Shown: one piece after another, positions 19,501 through 28,821 of the stretch | Layout: every line of letters starts with the position of its first letter | How positions within the stretch are numbered: the first letter of the stretch is position 1 | Source of the DNA: an uncultured Bacteroidales bacterium | Lineage (GTDB): Bacteria > Bacteroidota > Bacteroidia > Bacteroidales > UBA932 | Reading direction: 5' to 3' | Length of the DNA: 59,813 bases | Assembly (NCBI GenBank): GCA_900317925.1 | Contig: ONIQ01000018.1 | Location: forward strand, 1-59,813 | Program-made: the position numbers and the translations under genes | Notes under the pieces: generated by a model | The model's database searches: none | Told to the model about the DNA's origin: nothing | The model's input: the letters and a program-made list of their open reading frames with translations, nothing else

Positions 19501-21604
19501 CCAGATCCGCGTCAAGGCCCTTGGTAAGGGTGGCAACGAAGGTGAAGAGTATTCCGATCCCGCATCGGTGACCACGGAAGCCGTCTCCTTTACCTATCCA
19601 CTCGAACTGAGCGATCCCGCCGACTTCGTGAGCTGGCTCGGCGTGGCCGACCTCTGCCAGGCTACCGACCAGGTAACCCTGACGGCCGACCTTGACCTGA
19701 AAGACCTGACCGTTGAACCGGCTTCTTCCTTCGCCGGTCAATTTGACGGTGCCGGCAAGACCATCAAGAACGCCGTGCTGCCGAACGCCCTCTTCGCCAA
19801 CCTGGCCGAGACCGCCGTGGTCAAGAACCTCAAGATTGCCAACACTTGCTCCATCAACTGGACCGACGCCATTCCGGACGAGACGGGTGTCGCGTTCATC
19901 GCCTCCAAGTCCAGCGGACAGATCCTCGACTGCGAAGTCGCCGGTTCCATCAAGGTGAAATCCGGTGATGCCCAGCGTATCTTCTGCGCCGGTGTGGTCG
20001 GTTATTCCGGAAAGGGGGGTTATGTTGAAGGTTGCAAGTTCACCGGTTCGGTGGATGTAGAACTGACAACCAGTTCTGCAAGTTGCAGCGCCATCGCCGG
20101 TGTCGCCGCCCGCGTCGGCCATGCCGACATGGCCGGCAAGACCATCGTGAAGGACTGCATCAATGAAGGTACTGTCAAGTTCGTCTTCAGCGGTCCTTCA
20201 AAGGCCATGCTTAAGTTCGGTGTCGGCGGTGTGATCGGACAGACTCCTTCCGTCGCCAATGCCCCGACCAATCATGGTATTGTCGAAGGCTGCACGAACA
20301 AGGGTAACCTGGAGTGGTCTTATCCCGGCGGTGGTTCCGGTAGCTATCCTGCCTTTGGCGGTGTAGCCGGTATCATCGAGGGTGAAATCAAGGGCTGCAA
20401 CAACTATGGTACGCTGACCTACACCGGCAGCAAGACTACCGCCGTAACGGATGCCAGCTTCGGCGGTGTGGCCGGTTACGTAACCCTCGGTGCTACGGAT
20501 TGCCACAACTATGGCACCTTCGCCATTGATGCCGCTTTCGCCGGTGGTACGTCCATGGCCCAGAGCGGTGGTAACACGTCCTTCTCCACCTTCGGAGGTG
20601 TATTTGGCAATGCCGGTCCGTTCGCAGCGGACAACACCTTGATGGATGGTTCCATCGTGGTTGAGAACTGCACCAATGAAGCCGATATTACCCTCAACGG
20701 TTATATGGTTTCTTCCGGTGGCCCGAAGATGTGCTTTGGTGGCGTAGTCGGTGCCGCAACGGCCAAACTGAAAAATGTGGTTAACAAGAAGTCCGTCACC
20801 ATCAAGACACAGACCAAGACCATGTATGCCGGCGGTGTCGCTGGTTATGCAGCAGCCGATATGGAATCTTGCTCCAATGAGGGCAGTGTCGTTTTGGACG
20901 GTGACAAAGATAATCATCCGACCTCGATTGGATCCGAACAGGCTTACTTCGGTGGTGTAGTTGGTTATCCTATCAAGGGCATTACCATGACTTCTTGCCT
21001 CAACAAGGGAGCCGTGACGATGCAGAATATCTTTACCACCAACGGTGCCCTCTCTTATATCGGCGGCGTGAACGGATCCTATCAAGGAACAATTGCCATG
21101 ACCGATTGCGAGAACAGCGGAGTTGTCACCAACAACGCACTGACTCCGGTTTGCGTCGGCGGTATTTCCGGTGCCTTCAACGGAACCATGGCCAATACCA
21201 AGAACAGCGGCAAGGTTGTCAATGCCGTTGATTTCACCTCCTCCACTGCCGGTAAGGAGTCCGAGGTCGGTGGTATCGCCGGTTACGCCAACGCAACCTT
21301 CACCAATGTCGAAAATAGCGCCGAGGTCGCTTCTGCAGCGGAAGGCAGCTTCGCCAGCGGTTTCGTGGGTGGCTTTGGCGCCGCCACCGATCCCATCACC
21401 TGGACGGGTACGGTGAACTGCGACGTTACGGGTGCCGCGACCACCAAGGCATCGGCCCTGGGTCGCTTCCGCAGCGAAGGGACCACGGTCATCAACCTGG
21501 GTGCCGACGGCGCTCCGTTCGCCATCAAGGGCGGTGCAGCTTCGCTGCCTGTCTGCGGTCTGGCCAACGGCAATTCGGTTAATGAAGTGAACGTCTCCCA
21601 TTAA
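16574..21604 (+). CDS. giant FN3/GLUG-repeat surface lipoprotein, two-module architecture
   Basis: Likely a surface-exposed adhesin or glycan-binding lipoprotein of 1,676 residues; function unknown. The start at 16574 gives MKSFRILSAAIALASLILFGC with the lipid cysteine at 21. Two FN3-like domains (about 35-150 and 165-252) precede a block (about 255-820) of short glycine-rich repeats of the kind GGIxG..xxGxVxNCxNxG, resembling GLUG/right-handed beta-helix repeats. The design repeats: FN3 domains at about 823-910 and 913-1005, then a second repeat block to the end. Both blocks open with a similar segment (ADEFLAWI / PADFVSWL, then FDGGGFTIKG / FDGAGKTIKN), showing internal duplication. No type IX CTD is seen. 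Transcribed divergently from the SusC operon, with a strong terminator after it. Confidence 0.85.
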   Translation: MKSFRILSAAIALASLILFGCSRENMETGIDGDLPVVSDLTYEGVFHGGKTVTLKWSGAQAVTAGATSFSVQFVEATDTTGGKLIKPDMYDGTISKTVQVTSESAGPQFSTKMDGQTVGKKYYIRVRANYEKSRFSEWVYLTAADGKPAYFKVGRGIITEGIEDPYLYKVTGTSTGLIIKWDAIPEALSYVIEYKKTADASWESQVVEAGGNTVLKVNGLPSETSYEVRAKTVTASGDSDYCDIQSVSTRKPGSFPKEMSTADEFLAWIEGGVVEVGPNETYSITADIDLTGQSYMAMDESMLGVFDGGGFTIKGVSSPLFYEIESTGCIKNVKLQGKIASSDEKVAAVALTNKGTIQNVESSVAIDYTASSASTMYVAGIAAINEGTLEKVTNNGAITVNANALAVPVVAAGIAAYSNGITTEVHNTGAVSLGCKTTIRGLAVAGLVAYLESALTNSVNDGSVGVSAAYADGYCEVVNTLGKGTPAVAGAVAYGNTENFSIDNVINNGPISYMLSTVDKYSSAAYERTQVGGIVANPYGNVSNSTNNGSVTINIASSTGEKYTTKGHIICAGGIGGGDFFAGSGQDLTSYIKCTNTGKINLYIASSASNSAVGGIVGWPGKEGSRKNSTKNCINTGNITQSGPGKVRIGGIHGGSGAMSGCKSECNITVSDGTNCCVGGLSGFTSNGLKITGSSFKGKLTATAGGMYVGGLVGNLGNSANSGGYTGGCSVSATISNADTDHQHDGMLVGYYNGTSAAISIGAEGDPVKVNGIFNGTKLTASNMGSLLEGTANAASIHEVFAEFDTTPYDDGGDSGDEGGTQLDAPTNVTIEVLYNSTIVSWDAVEGAEWYMVEYKKADDKVWTPCPTTTDTKYEITGLEHGVTYNFRVKAFATTGSGYSDETSGETLPEVILGKPTITSTTPAAKTVDVAWTAVQDATAYRVEVLFPNEETWTVAFESVEATSCTVTGLKPQQTYQIRVKALGKGGNEGEEYSDPASVTTEAVSFTYPLELSDPADFVSWLGVADLCQATDQVTLTADLDLKDLTVEPASSFAGQFDGAGKTIKNAVLPNALFANLAETAVVKNLKIANTCSINWTDAIPDETGVAFIASKSSGQILDCEVAGSIKVKSGDAQRIFCAGVVGYSGKGGYVEGCKFTGSVDVELTTSSASCSAIAGVAARVGHADMAGKTIVKDCINEGTVKFVFSGPSKAMLKFGVGGVIGQTPSVANAPTNHGIVEGCTNKGNLEWSYPGGGSGSYPAFGGVAGIIEGEIKGCNNYGTLTYTGSKTTAVTDASFGGVAGYVTLGATDCHNYGTFAIDAAFAGGTSMAQSGGNTSFSTFGGVFGNAGPFAADNTLMDGSIVVENCTNEADITLNGYMVSSGGPKMCFGGVVGAATAKLKNVVNKKSVTIKTQTKTMYAGGVAGYAAADMESCSNEGSVVLDGDKDNHPTSIGSEQAYFGGVVGYPIKGITMTSCLNKGAVTMQNIFTTNGALSYIGGVNGSYQGTIAMTDCENSGVVTNNALTPVCVGGISGAFNGTMANTKNSGKVVNAVDFTSSTAGKESEVGGIAGYANATFTNVENSAEVASAAEGSFASGFVGGFGAATDPITWTGTVNCDVTGAATTKASALGRFRSEGTTVINLGADGAPFAIKGGAASLPVCGLANGNSVNEVNVSH

Positions 21605-21626
21605 TAGACATTCACATCCCCTGATC

Positions 21627-21671
21627 GGGCGGATGGCTCACGGTCGAGAGACCGGGCCACCCGCCCTTTTT
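21627..21671 (+). terminator. intrinsic terminator of the FN3/GLUG gene
   Basis: GGGCGGATGGC (21627-21637) pairs with GCCACCCGCCC (21656-21666) with one mismatch, an inner CGGTC/GACCG stem closes a GAGA loop, and TTTTTCT follows. Clear plus-strand terminator. Confidence 0.9.
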
Positions 21672-21679
21672 CTATCCAT

Positions 21680-22717
21680 TTAAGGTTCATCGATTCCCCA
21701 CTCCTGCTGTTTCCATTGGGAGGGTGTCAGACCGGTATTGGCTTTGAAAGCCATGTTAAAAGAAGGGATGGAATGAAAGCCGCAGACCGCGGCCATTTCT
21801 GAAAAACGCATGTGCGGATTGCGTCGGATGAGGCTCTGGGCGTAACGCACACGATACCAGTTGACGAAGGCGCAGAAATTGCGACCGCTCATCACATTGA
21901 TGGTACGCGAAAGATAGGTTTTGTTGGAAAAGACATTTTTGGCCAGATCATCCAAAGAAAATTCGTCGGAGAGAAAGGGCCTGCGCAACTCCATGAAGGA
22001 TTGGACACGGCTATACAAGGCGGCCATACGGGTTGCCTCTTCTTCTGTATTCTGGGTCTTGAGATTCCCGTTGATCAATCCACGAAGGGTCTCTTCCTTG
22101 ACCGGGGCCAGCACCAGCGAACGCCCGTTCATCTGCCGGAGATATCGCCAGACATATATCCCCAAAAGAACAAGACAGGAAATACCGGACAGGATGCCGG
22201 ACAAGGGTTCCTCCAGGAACGGAGCCACAAAAGCCGGAAAAGCGGGGAGCAGGATCAGCAGCATGGCCAGGGAACGGGAGCCATCTTCCACGCATCTCCA
22301 GGCCGACATATTCCGAAAAAGGGCTGTCACCCTCCGGAAACGCCGCCGGGTTCGGAACACCGAACCGATAAAACAGGTCAGAACGGAAACGCACATCATA
22401 TACACGGGCGCATATCTCCCGCCAAACACGATGGCCGCAAGGGCAAAAACCGACGTTTCCACCTCAGAACGGACCATCAACCGCCAGGATTCCGCATAAC
22501 CGGGCGCCAGCAGCAACAAGGCATTGGCCAGCATCACCACGGCGGCAGAAAGCGGAAGAAGCATCCTGCCGCTCAGAAAACCGGCTATGCCGCAGAGCAG
22601 GGAGGCCAGGGCGCTCAAGACACGGGGGAAAGAGCCGGAAGCCTGCAGGCTGTTTTTCATCATGTCAAAAACCGCCAGCACACAGAGACAAACGAATGAT
22701 AGGGCTAATGCAATCAT
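21680..22717 (-). CDS. membrane-anchored AraC-type transcriptional regulator
   Basis: A 345-residue protein whose first half is hydrophobic, with roughly six membrane helices. Its C-terminal 100 residues form an AraC/XylS DNA-binding domain: DDLAKNVFSNKTYLSRTINVMSG is the first helix-turn-helix, and FSEMAAVCGFHSIPSFNMAF followed by TGLTPSQWK is the second. It may sense a membrane or envelope signal. It stands alone, convergent with the FN3/GLUG gene; its targets are unknown, the SusCD locus being a guess by proximity only. Confidence 0.85.
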   Translation of the reverse strand: MIALALSFVCLCVLAVFDMMKNSLQASGSFPRVLSALASLLCGIAGFLSGRMLLPLSAAVVMLANALLLLAPGYAESWRLMVRSEVETSVFALAAIVFGGRYAPVYMMCVSVLTCFIGSVFRTRRRFRRVTALFRNMSAWRCVEDGSRSLAMLLILLPAFPAFVAPFLEEPLSGILSGISCLVLLGIYVWRYLRQMNGRSLVLAPVKEETLRGLINGNLKTQNTEEEATRMAALYSRVQSFMELRRPFLSDEFSLDDLAKNVFSNKTYLSRTINVMSGRNFCAFVNWYRVRYAQSLIRRNPHMRFSEMAAVCGFHSIPSFNMAFKANTGLTPSQWKQQEWGIDEP

Positions 22718-22809
22718 AAAGGGTGCGTTAAAATTCCCGGCAATAATAGGGAAAAAAACGCACCGAAGATCGAAAAAAAAGCGTTCGACCTATAGAAATA
22801 AATGATTCT

Positions 22810-23781
22810 TTAAGAAATTGAAGAATCTTTCGATTCCGAGGTCTTCACTTTGATGGTATCGAAGCCGCGTCCATAAACGCCCATCACAGAAGAAACCGAC
22901 ATAAACACTTCCGGATCGATGGTCTTGATGTACTTGAAAAGCAGATTCATATCCGTTTTCCGGGTAAGCACCATCAAGACATGGCTGGGTTCTTTGGTAT
23001 ACCAGCCCTGCCCGTCCAAAACCGTTACGCCCCGATGGAGGTCACGCGTAATGGCATCGGCAATCGCTTCGTATTTTTTCGAAAGAATGATCAACTGAAC
23101 ACTTTGTTTGGAACCGGAAAGATACTGGTCGATCACCACGCTGCAGATGGTCACCAGGATATAGCCATAAACCACCGTGAGCACCTTGTCCACGAAGGGG
23201 ACCAGCTTGCCGTCGGCCGAGTAAGAAGGAACCAGGATGGAGGAGCCGATGATAACCAGGTCAATGACCAGAATCATGCGTCCCGGAGAGACATTCCGGT
23301 ATTTGTTCACGATCAGGGCGAGGATGTCCGTTCCGCCGGTACTGCCGCCCTGCGACATGGACATGCCAATTCCGAATCCCACCATAATACCACCGGTAAT
23401 GGTACACATCAGCTTGTTGTTATTTTCCAACACGAAAGAATGGATAAACTCTGAATCGACGGGAATCAGGTCCTGGAACAGGTTCAAGCCGATGGAAGCA
23501 AGGATAATGGCGTAAATCGTCTTGACGCCAAACGCTTTTCCCAGCGTGATGAAACCGGCTATCAGCAAAACCAGGTTGATCACGAAATAAGAATAACCCA
23601 TCTTGATGGCACCGCCGGTGGCATACTGGATAATGGAAGAGATACCGGTCGCTCCCCCTCCCACCATGTTGTTGGGAACCAGAAAGATGGTCCATCCCAA
23701 CACATAAATGATAATTCCCAGGCTGATCAGGAAGTATTCCTTGACCACCGTTCCGACACTGTTATTAATCTTTATCGACAT
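22810..23781 (-). CDS. YitT family membrane protein (second copy)
   Basis: A 323-residue protein with an N-terminal YitT-type membrane domain of five or six helices (FLVPNNMVGGGATGISSI, GGSTGGTDILALIVNKY) and a cytoplasmic DUF2179 domain (GVTVLDGQGWYTKEPSHVLM, RKTDMNLLFKYIKTIDPEVF). Family function is not established; transport is often suggested. Its ATG lies 17 bases inside the 3' end of the preceding paralogue, so the two are translationally coupled and may form a heteromer. Last gene of the run that begins with the SPOR gene. Confidence 0.9.
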   Translation of the reverse strand: MSIKINNSVGTVVKEYFLISLGIIIYVLGWTIFLVPNNMVGGGATGISSIIQYATGGAIKMGYSYFVINLVLLIAGFITLGKAFGVKTIYAIILASIGLNLFQDLIPVDSEFIHSFVLENNNKLMCTITGGIMVGFGIGMSMSQGGSTGGTDILALIVNKYRNVSPGRMILVIDLVIIGSSILVPSYSADGKLVPFVDKVLTVVYGYILVTICSVVIDQYLSGSKQSVQLIILSKKYEAIADAITRDLHRGVTVLDGQGWYTKEPSHVLMVLTRKTDMNLLFKYIKTIDPEVFMSVSSVMGVYGRGFDTIKVKTSESKDSSIS

Positions 23782-24688
23782 TTTTCTTCTTGAGTTTCAA
23801 ACCTGTTTTCATTTCATCGAAGCCCTCGCCGTACACGCTGCTGGCCGGCGAGACCGACACAAAGGCCTTGCTGTCTATTTCCTTGATTGCATGGGTGATA
23901 TCGTGCAGCTGGCTCTTGCGCACCAGGATCAGCAGCACCTTCTTGTCCGTGCGCGTGTACCAGCCCTCCGCTTTCAAGGCCGTCACGCCGCGGTTCAGGA
24001 TATGGATGATATAATCGGCGATGGCTTCATATTTCTCGGAGAACACCAGCAACTGAACGGTGGATTTACGACCCAGCAGGACGAAATCGACCATCACGGA
24101 GAAGGTGATCATCATGATGTAGCCATAAATCATATCCGTGAAGGTCTTGCCCGGGATGAGCAGGATGGAGGCGATGATGAAAAGATCCACCACCAGGTAC
24201 ACCCTTCCCATCGAAACGGGCCAGAACTTATTGACAATCAAGGCCAGAATATCCGTACCACCCGTGCTGGAATCGTGCGTCAGGATCATGCCGACGCCCA
24301 CTGCTTCCAGCAAACCGCCGATAATGGGAATCAGGATCCGTTCCTCTACATAGAAAAAGTGTCCCTCGGTCGCCTGCAGCCAGTCCAGATCCGGCAGGAA
24401 TCGGAACAGCACGGTGGAAAGGGCGATGCAGTAGATGGTGCGGATCCCGACGATGCGGCCAATGATCAGGAAGGCCAGCAACAGCAGGATGGCATTGGCA
24501 ATGATGTACGATATCGACAGCGGAATCAAACCGCCCGTTGCAAACTGGAGGATGGTACAGGCACCCGTCAGTCCCCCGCTCGTAATTCCGTTTGGAATCA
24601 GGAAGCACGACCACGACATGGCGAACAACAAGGTACCCAGCGAAATCACCAGGTAGTCGTACAGGGTGGACAGGATTTTGGACTTCAT
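23765..24688 (-). CDS. YitT family membrane protein (first copy)
   Basis: A 307-residue paralogue of the downstream protein with the same order: membrane domain (FLIPNGITSGGLTGACTIL, DSSTGGTDILALIVNKF) then DUF2179 (GVTALKAEGWYTRTDKKVLL, IKEIDSKAFVSVSPASSVYG). The ATG is 1 base after the leuS stop, so it is read from the leuS transcript. Two diverged tandem copies are common for this family in Bacteroidetes. Function is unknown. Confidence 0.9.
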   Translation of the reverse strand: MKSKILSTLYDYLVISLGTLLFAMSWSCFLIPNGITSGGLTGACTILQFATGGLIPLSISYIIANAILLLLAFLIIGRIVGIRTIYCIALSTVLFRFLPDLDWLQATEGHFFYVEERILIPIIGGLLEAVGVGMILTHDSSTGGTDILALIVNKFWPVSMGRVYLVVDLFIIASILLIPGKTFTDMIYGYIMMITFSVMVDFVLLGRKSTVQLLVFSEKYEAIADYIIHILNRGVTALKAEGWYTRTDKKVLLILVRKSQLHDITHAIKEIDSKAFVSVSPASSVYGEGFDEMKTGLKLKKKNVDKD

Positions 24689-24689
24689 C

Positions 24690-27452
24690 TTACTTGAGCA
24701 CGATGTTCACAATACGGCCGGGAACCACGATTACCTTCACGATGGTCTGCTCTCCGACATACTTGGGCAGCATCTCGTGGGCACGGACAGCCGCCTCGAC
24801 CTCTTCGCGGGACATGGTCTTGGGCAGATCCACGGTGAAGCGGGTCTTTCCATTGAACGAAACCGGATAGGTGCAGGTATTTTCGACCGTATAGGCCGCT
24901 ACATATTCGGGGAAACGGGCGTCCGCCACAGTGGTATTGTGGCCAAGGGCCTCCCAGAGTTCTTCCGCGATATGCGGGGCGAACGGAGAAATCAGCACCA
25001 CGAGCGGTTCCAGGATCTCCCGTTTGTTGCAGCCCAGGTCGGTCAGTTCACCCACCGCGATCATGAAGGCACTGATGGTGGTATTGTACGAGAACGATTC
25101 GATATCGGCCTCCTCCTTGCCAATCAGTTTGTGCAGGGCCTTCAACTCGGCCGGTGTGGCCTTTTCATCGGTCACCAGCCACTGGTCCTTGTTATAGAAC
25201 AAACGCCAGAACTTCTTCAGGAAGCGGTTCACGCCGTCAATGCCCTTGGTATCCCACGGCTTGGACTGTTCGATGGGACCCAGGAACATTTCATAGAGGC
25301 GCAGGGTATCGGCCCCGTAATTGTCACAGATGCTGTCCGGGTTCACCACATTGTACATGGACTTGCTCATCTTCTCCACGGCCCATCCGCAGATGTACTC
25401 GCCATTCTCCAGCACAAATTCGGCATCCTGGAACTCCGGGCGCCAGGCCTTGAAGGCTTCCAGGTCCAGCCGGTCATTGTAAACCAGGTTGATATCAACG
25501 TGGATTTCAGTGGTTTCATACTGGTCTTTCAGGCCAAGCGAGACGAACTTGTTGGTGCCGACAATCCGGTAAACGAAATTGGAACGGCCCTGGATCATGC
25601 CCTGGTTCACCAGCTTGCGGAACGGTTCATCCTTCACGACATAACCCAGGTCATAGAGGAACTTGTTCCAGAAACGGGAATAAATCAGGTGTCCGGTGGC
25701 ATGCTCGGTACCGCCGATATACAGGTCCACATCCTGCCAGTAGGCATTGGCCTCGCGGCTCACGAGTTCCCGGTCGTTGTGCGGATCCATGTAGCGCAGG
25801 TAATAGGCGCTGGAGCCCGCGAAGCCGGGCATCGTGCTGGTTTCCAGCGGATAACCCTTGTAGGTCCAGTTCTGGGCATTGGCCAGCGGCGGTTCCCCGC
25901 CCTTGGACTTGAAATCCGAGATTTCGGGCAGCTGCAACGGCAGGTCCGCCTCGTCCACCGGGGTGGCGATGCCGTCCTTATAATAAATCGGGAAAGGCTC
26001 GCCCCAATAACGCTGGCGCGAGAAAATGGCATCCCGCAGCCGGAAATTGGTCTTGCGACGGCCCAATCCCTTTTCTTCCACATAATCCTTGGCGGCTTCA
26101 ATGGCCTGCTTCACATCCATGCCATTCAGGAAACCGGAATTGCACATCTTGCCTTCCTTGGCATCAAAACTCTGCTCGCTGACGTCGCAGCCCTCGATGA
26201 TGGGCACGATGGGCAGGTTGAATTTGCGGGCAAAGGCATAGTCGCGGCTGTCGTGGGCGGGAACCGCCATGATGGCACCCGTACCGTAGCCGGCCAGCAC
26301 ATATTCGGAAATCCAGACCGGGACATTCTCGCCCGTGAGCGGATTCACGGCATAAGAGCCCGAGAAAACGCCCGTCACGGTACGCGTCTCGGCGATGCGC
26401 TCCCGTTCCGTTTTCTTCTTCACATAGGCCAGGTATTCGTTCACCTCGGCCTTCTGTGCCGGCGTGGTGAGTTTTTCCACCCAGTCGCTTTCCGGAGCCA
26501 GCACCATGAAGGTGACACCGAAAATCGTATCGACACGGGTGGTGAAGATGGTCATATCGTAGGTCTCGGAGCCATTGTTCACCTTGAAGACGACTTCGGT
26601 ACCCTCTGATTTTCCGATCCAGTTGCGCTGCATTTCCTTCAGCGAATCGGTCCAGTCCAAGCGGTCCAGGCCCTCCAGCAGACGGCCGGCATAGGCACTC
26701 ACACGGAGTTGCCACTGCTTCATCTTCTTTTGCTCCACCGGGAAACCGCCGCGTACCGACAGTCCTTCCTTCACCTCGTCATTGGCCAGGACGGTGCCCA
26801 GGCCCTCGCACCAGTTCACGCTGGTTTCTCCCTGATAGGCAATGCGATACTGCATCAGGATATCCGACTTTTCCTTCTCGGAAAAAGCCTTCCACTGTCC
26901 GGCAGTAAAAGGAGCGACCTCGCCGCAGGAGGCATCCACGGCTGCGGAACCGCCCTTTTCAAAGGCAGCCACCAGTTCTTCGATGGGGCGGGCCTTGTCG
27001 GCGCCACGGTCGTACCAGCAGCCGAACATTTTCAGGAAAGCCCATTGCGTCCATTTGTAATAGGCCGGATCACAGGTACGGACCTCACGGCTCCAGTCAT
27101 AGGAGAAACCGATCCGGTCCAGCTGGCTGCGGTAACGGGCGATATTTTCGGTGGTCGTCGTCTCGGGGTGACGGCCGGTCTGGATGGCATACTGCTCGGC
27201 GGGGAGTCCGAAGGCATCGTATCCCATGGGATGCAGGACATTGAAGCCTTTCAGGCGTTTGTACCGCGAAAAAATGTCACTGGCGATGTATCCCAGCGGA
27301 TGGCCCACATGCAGTCCCGCTCCCGAAGGATAAGGGAACATGTCCAGCACATAATATTTGGGGCGGGAAGCATCCTCCCCTACCTGGTACGTCTTGTGGG
27401 AAATCCACCATTCCTGCCACTTTCGTTCAATCGACCTAAAATCGTATTCCAT
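24690..27452 (-). CDS. leuS: leucyl-tRNA synthetase
   Basis: Class I aminoacyl-tRNA synthetase charging tRNA-Leu, 920 residues. Motifs: [20 protein letters not shown] (HIGH equivalent HVGH), the CP1 editing domain in the middle ([20 protein letters not shown] reads here as [14 protein letters not shown]), [13 protein letters not shown], and [13 protein letters not shown] (KMSKS). It starts 10 bases after the M28-like/TonB gene and ends 1 base before the first yitT, so it sits in a five-gene operon. Confidence 0.98.
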   Translation of the reverse strand: MEYDFRSIERKWQEWWISHKTYQVGEDASRPKYYVLDMFPYPSGAGLHVGHPLGYIASDIFSRYKRLKGFNVLHPMGYDAFGLPAEQYAIQTGRHPETTTTENIARYRSQLDRIGFSYDWSREVRTCDPAYYKWTQWAFLKMFGCWYDRGADKARPIEELVAAFEKGGSAAVDASCGEVAPFTAGQWKAFSEKEKSDILMQYRIAYQGETSVNWCEGLGTVLANDEVKEGLSVRGGFPVEQKKMKQWQLRVSAYAGRLLEGLDRLDWTDSLKEMQRNWIGKSEGTEVVFKVNNGSETYDMTIFTTRVDTIFGVTFMVLAPESDWVEKLTTPAQKAEVNEYLAYVKKKTERERIAETRTVTGVFSGSYAVNPLTGENVPVWISEYVLAGYGTGAIMAVPAHDSRDYAFARKFNLPIVPIIEGCDVSEQSFDAKEGKMCNSGFLNGMDVKQAIEAAKDYVEEKGLGRRKTNFRLRDAIFSRQRYWGEPFPIYYKDGIATPVDEADLPLQLPEISDFKSKGGEPPLANAQNWTYKGYPLETSTMPGFAGSSAYYLRYMDPHNDRELVSREANAYWQDVDLYIGGTEHATGHLIYSRFWNKFLYDLGYVVKDEPFRKLVNQGMIQGRSNFVYRIVGTNKFVSLGLKDQYETTEIHVDINLVYNDRLDLEAFKAWRPEFQDAEFVLENGEYICGWAVEKMSKSMYNVVNPDSICDNYGADTLRLYEMFLGPIEQSKPWDTKGIDGVNRFLKKFWRLFYNKDQWLVTDEKATPAELKALHKLIGKEEADIESFSYNTTISAFMIAVGELTDLGCNKREILEPLVVLISPFAPHIAEELWEALGHNTTVADARFPEYVAAYTVENTCTYPVSFNGKTRFTVDLPKTMSREEVEAAVRAHEMLPKYVGEQTIVKVIVVPGRIVNIVLK

Positions 27453-27462
27453 TGTATATCAA

Positions 27463-28821
27463 TTATTTCTTTATTCCAAATGTACCTTTCTTTTGCAAGC
27501 GGAACTCTACATAGACCGACAGTTCCGAAGCTACTCTCTTCCCGTTTTTGCGGCCGGCTTTCCAGTCCGGAGAAGCGGCCACCACGCGCACGGCTTCGTC
27601 GTCCAGCAGCGGATCCACCCCCTTCAGGACCCGCACGTCGCGGACCTTCCCTTTCTCGTCGATCACAAAGGCCACCAGCACCTTCCCCTGAATACCGTCG
27701 CGGACAGCCGCTTCGGGATATTTCAGGTATGCATAAACCCATTTGTCCATAAACGTGGCCGGATTGGAACTGCCCAGGAATGTCGGCGGGAAATCACACT
27801 CGTGATAGCCGATCACCCCTTTTTCCTCCACCGCTTCTTTCTTGCGGACCGCCTCGGCATTGAAGACCGGCGCCGGTCCATTGATCAGGGACATCGCGAA
27901 ACTGTAGATGTATTCCTGTTCGCGCTCCATATTGGCATAATCGATGACGGACGGGGTGTCGCGGCCGGTGCCCAATTCCGGGGTTCGACCGGTCGTAAAC
28001 GTCACCGAAGGAATCTTCATTTCGTAGAAGGAACGATGGTCGGACGGGAAGGGCTCGTCGGAGGTCAGCGTAGGCGTAATGGGCTGAAGCTGATCATTTT
28101 TCGCCTTTACCAACGCGTCCAGGTCGGGGTTAGACGAGGTGTAGGCATAGAAGCCCAGGGAACCGGTTCCCACCGCATCCAGGTTGATCATGGCATCGAT
28201 GTTTTTCACATCGCGGAAGGAGCGGTTCAGGAAATACCACGATCCGGCAAATCCCTGCGTAGAGGCGCCCCAGCCAATCAGCAGGACGCTGCGGCGCAAC
28301 AGGATGGCATTGGTCTGGAGCATCTTGGCTACTTCCAGAAGCATGGCCATGCCCGAAGCATTCCCATTGGCGCCATAATAGATGGTCTGGCGCTTTTCCC
28401 CATTGAAAACCATGTCCGATGTGCCCAGGTTGTCCATCCGGGCGCCAATGACGATGTAGTGGTCGCGCAGGTGCTTATCATATCCCTGGATAAAACCGAT
28501 GACGTTGCGGGAGGTCAGCGTATCCCCCTTTTCCTGGCGGATGCCGAAGGTATCGCCATTCCCGCCACTGATTACGTCCACGCCATATTGTTCCAGCGTG
28601 GCCCGCAGGTATTCTGCCGTTTCCACTTCTCCGTCCGAACCCGGCGCACGGCCTTCCATGAGGTTCGACGCCAGGAAGGAGATGTGGTCTTTGTAGGCGG
28701 AAACCCGCTCGCTGTCTTCCCAGTCGTGGTAGGAACTACCGGGGCGAATCTGGGCAAAAACGCCCGCCGTCACCAGCAAACCGGCCAGCAAGGCCCCTGA
28801 TTTATGGAAAAAACTATTCAT
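27463..28821 (-). CDS. M28 peptidase-like protein with C-terminal TonB domain; metal site lost (pseudoenzyme)
   Basis: About 452 residues from the start at 28821 (MNSFFHKSGALLAGLLVTAG, signal peptide ending VFAQ); the frame could start 18 bases earlier. Residues about 60-330 align by eye with M28 aminopeptidases, but the metal and catalytic positions are replaced: GARMDNLG has R128 for the first histidine, GANGNASG has G153 for the bridging aspartate, GASTQGFAGS has S187-T188 for the EE pair, and GRDTPS has D288 for the last histidine. Only INLDAVG (D215) is kept. Residues about 350-452 are a TonB C-terminal domain (VLVAFVIDEKGKVRDVRVL). It overlaps the SPOR gene by 8 bases. Probably a periplasmic binding or scaffold protein rather than a peptidase. 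Confidence 0.82.
   Translation of the reverse strand: MNSFFHKSGALLAGLLVTAGVFAQIRPGSSYHDWEDSERVSAYKDHISFLASNLMEGRAPGSDGEVETAEYLRATLEQYGVDVISGGNGDTFGIRQEKGDTLTSRNVIGFIQGYDKHLRDHYIVIGARMDNLGTSDMVFNGEKRQTIYYGANGNASGMAMLLEVAKMLQTNAILLRRSVLLIGWGASTQGFAGSWYFLNRSFRDVKNIDAMINLDAVGTGSLGFYAYTSSNPDLDALVKAKNDQLQPITPTLTSDEPFPSDHRSFYEMKIPSVTFTTGRTPELGTGRDTPSVIDYANMEREQEYIYSFAMSLINGPAPVFNAEAVRKKEAVEEKGVIGYHECDFPPTFLGSSNPATFMDKWVYAYLKYPEAAVRDGIQGKVLVAFVIDEKGKVRDVRVLKGVDPLLDDEAVRVVAASPDWKAGRKNGKRVASELSVYVEFRLQKKGTFGIKK

Noticed and set aside
17093-20122. 1,009-codon minus-strand open frame inside the FN3/GLUG gene
   Set aside because: Glycine/aspartate/valine-rich shadow of the repetitive plus-strand gene, which has a lipoprotein signal, FN3 domains and a terminator.
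22804-22827. GATTCTT/AAGAATC inverted repeat over the stop of the second yitT
   Set aside because: AT-rich 7-bp stem with no T run in the right place; too weak to call a terminator.
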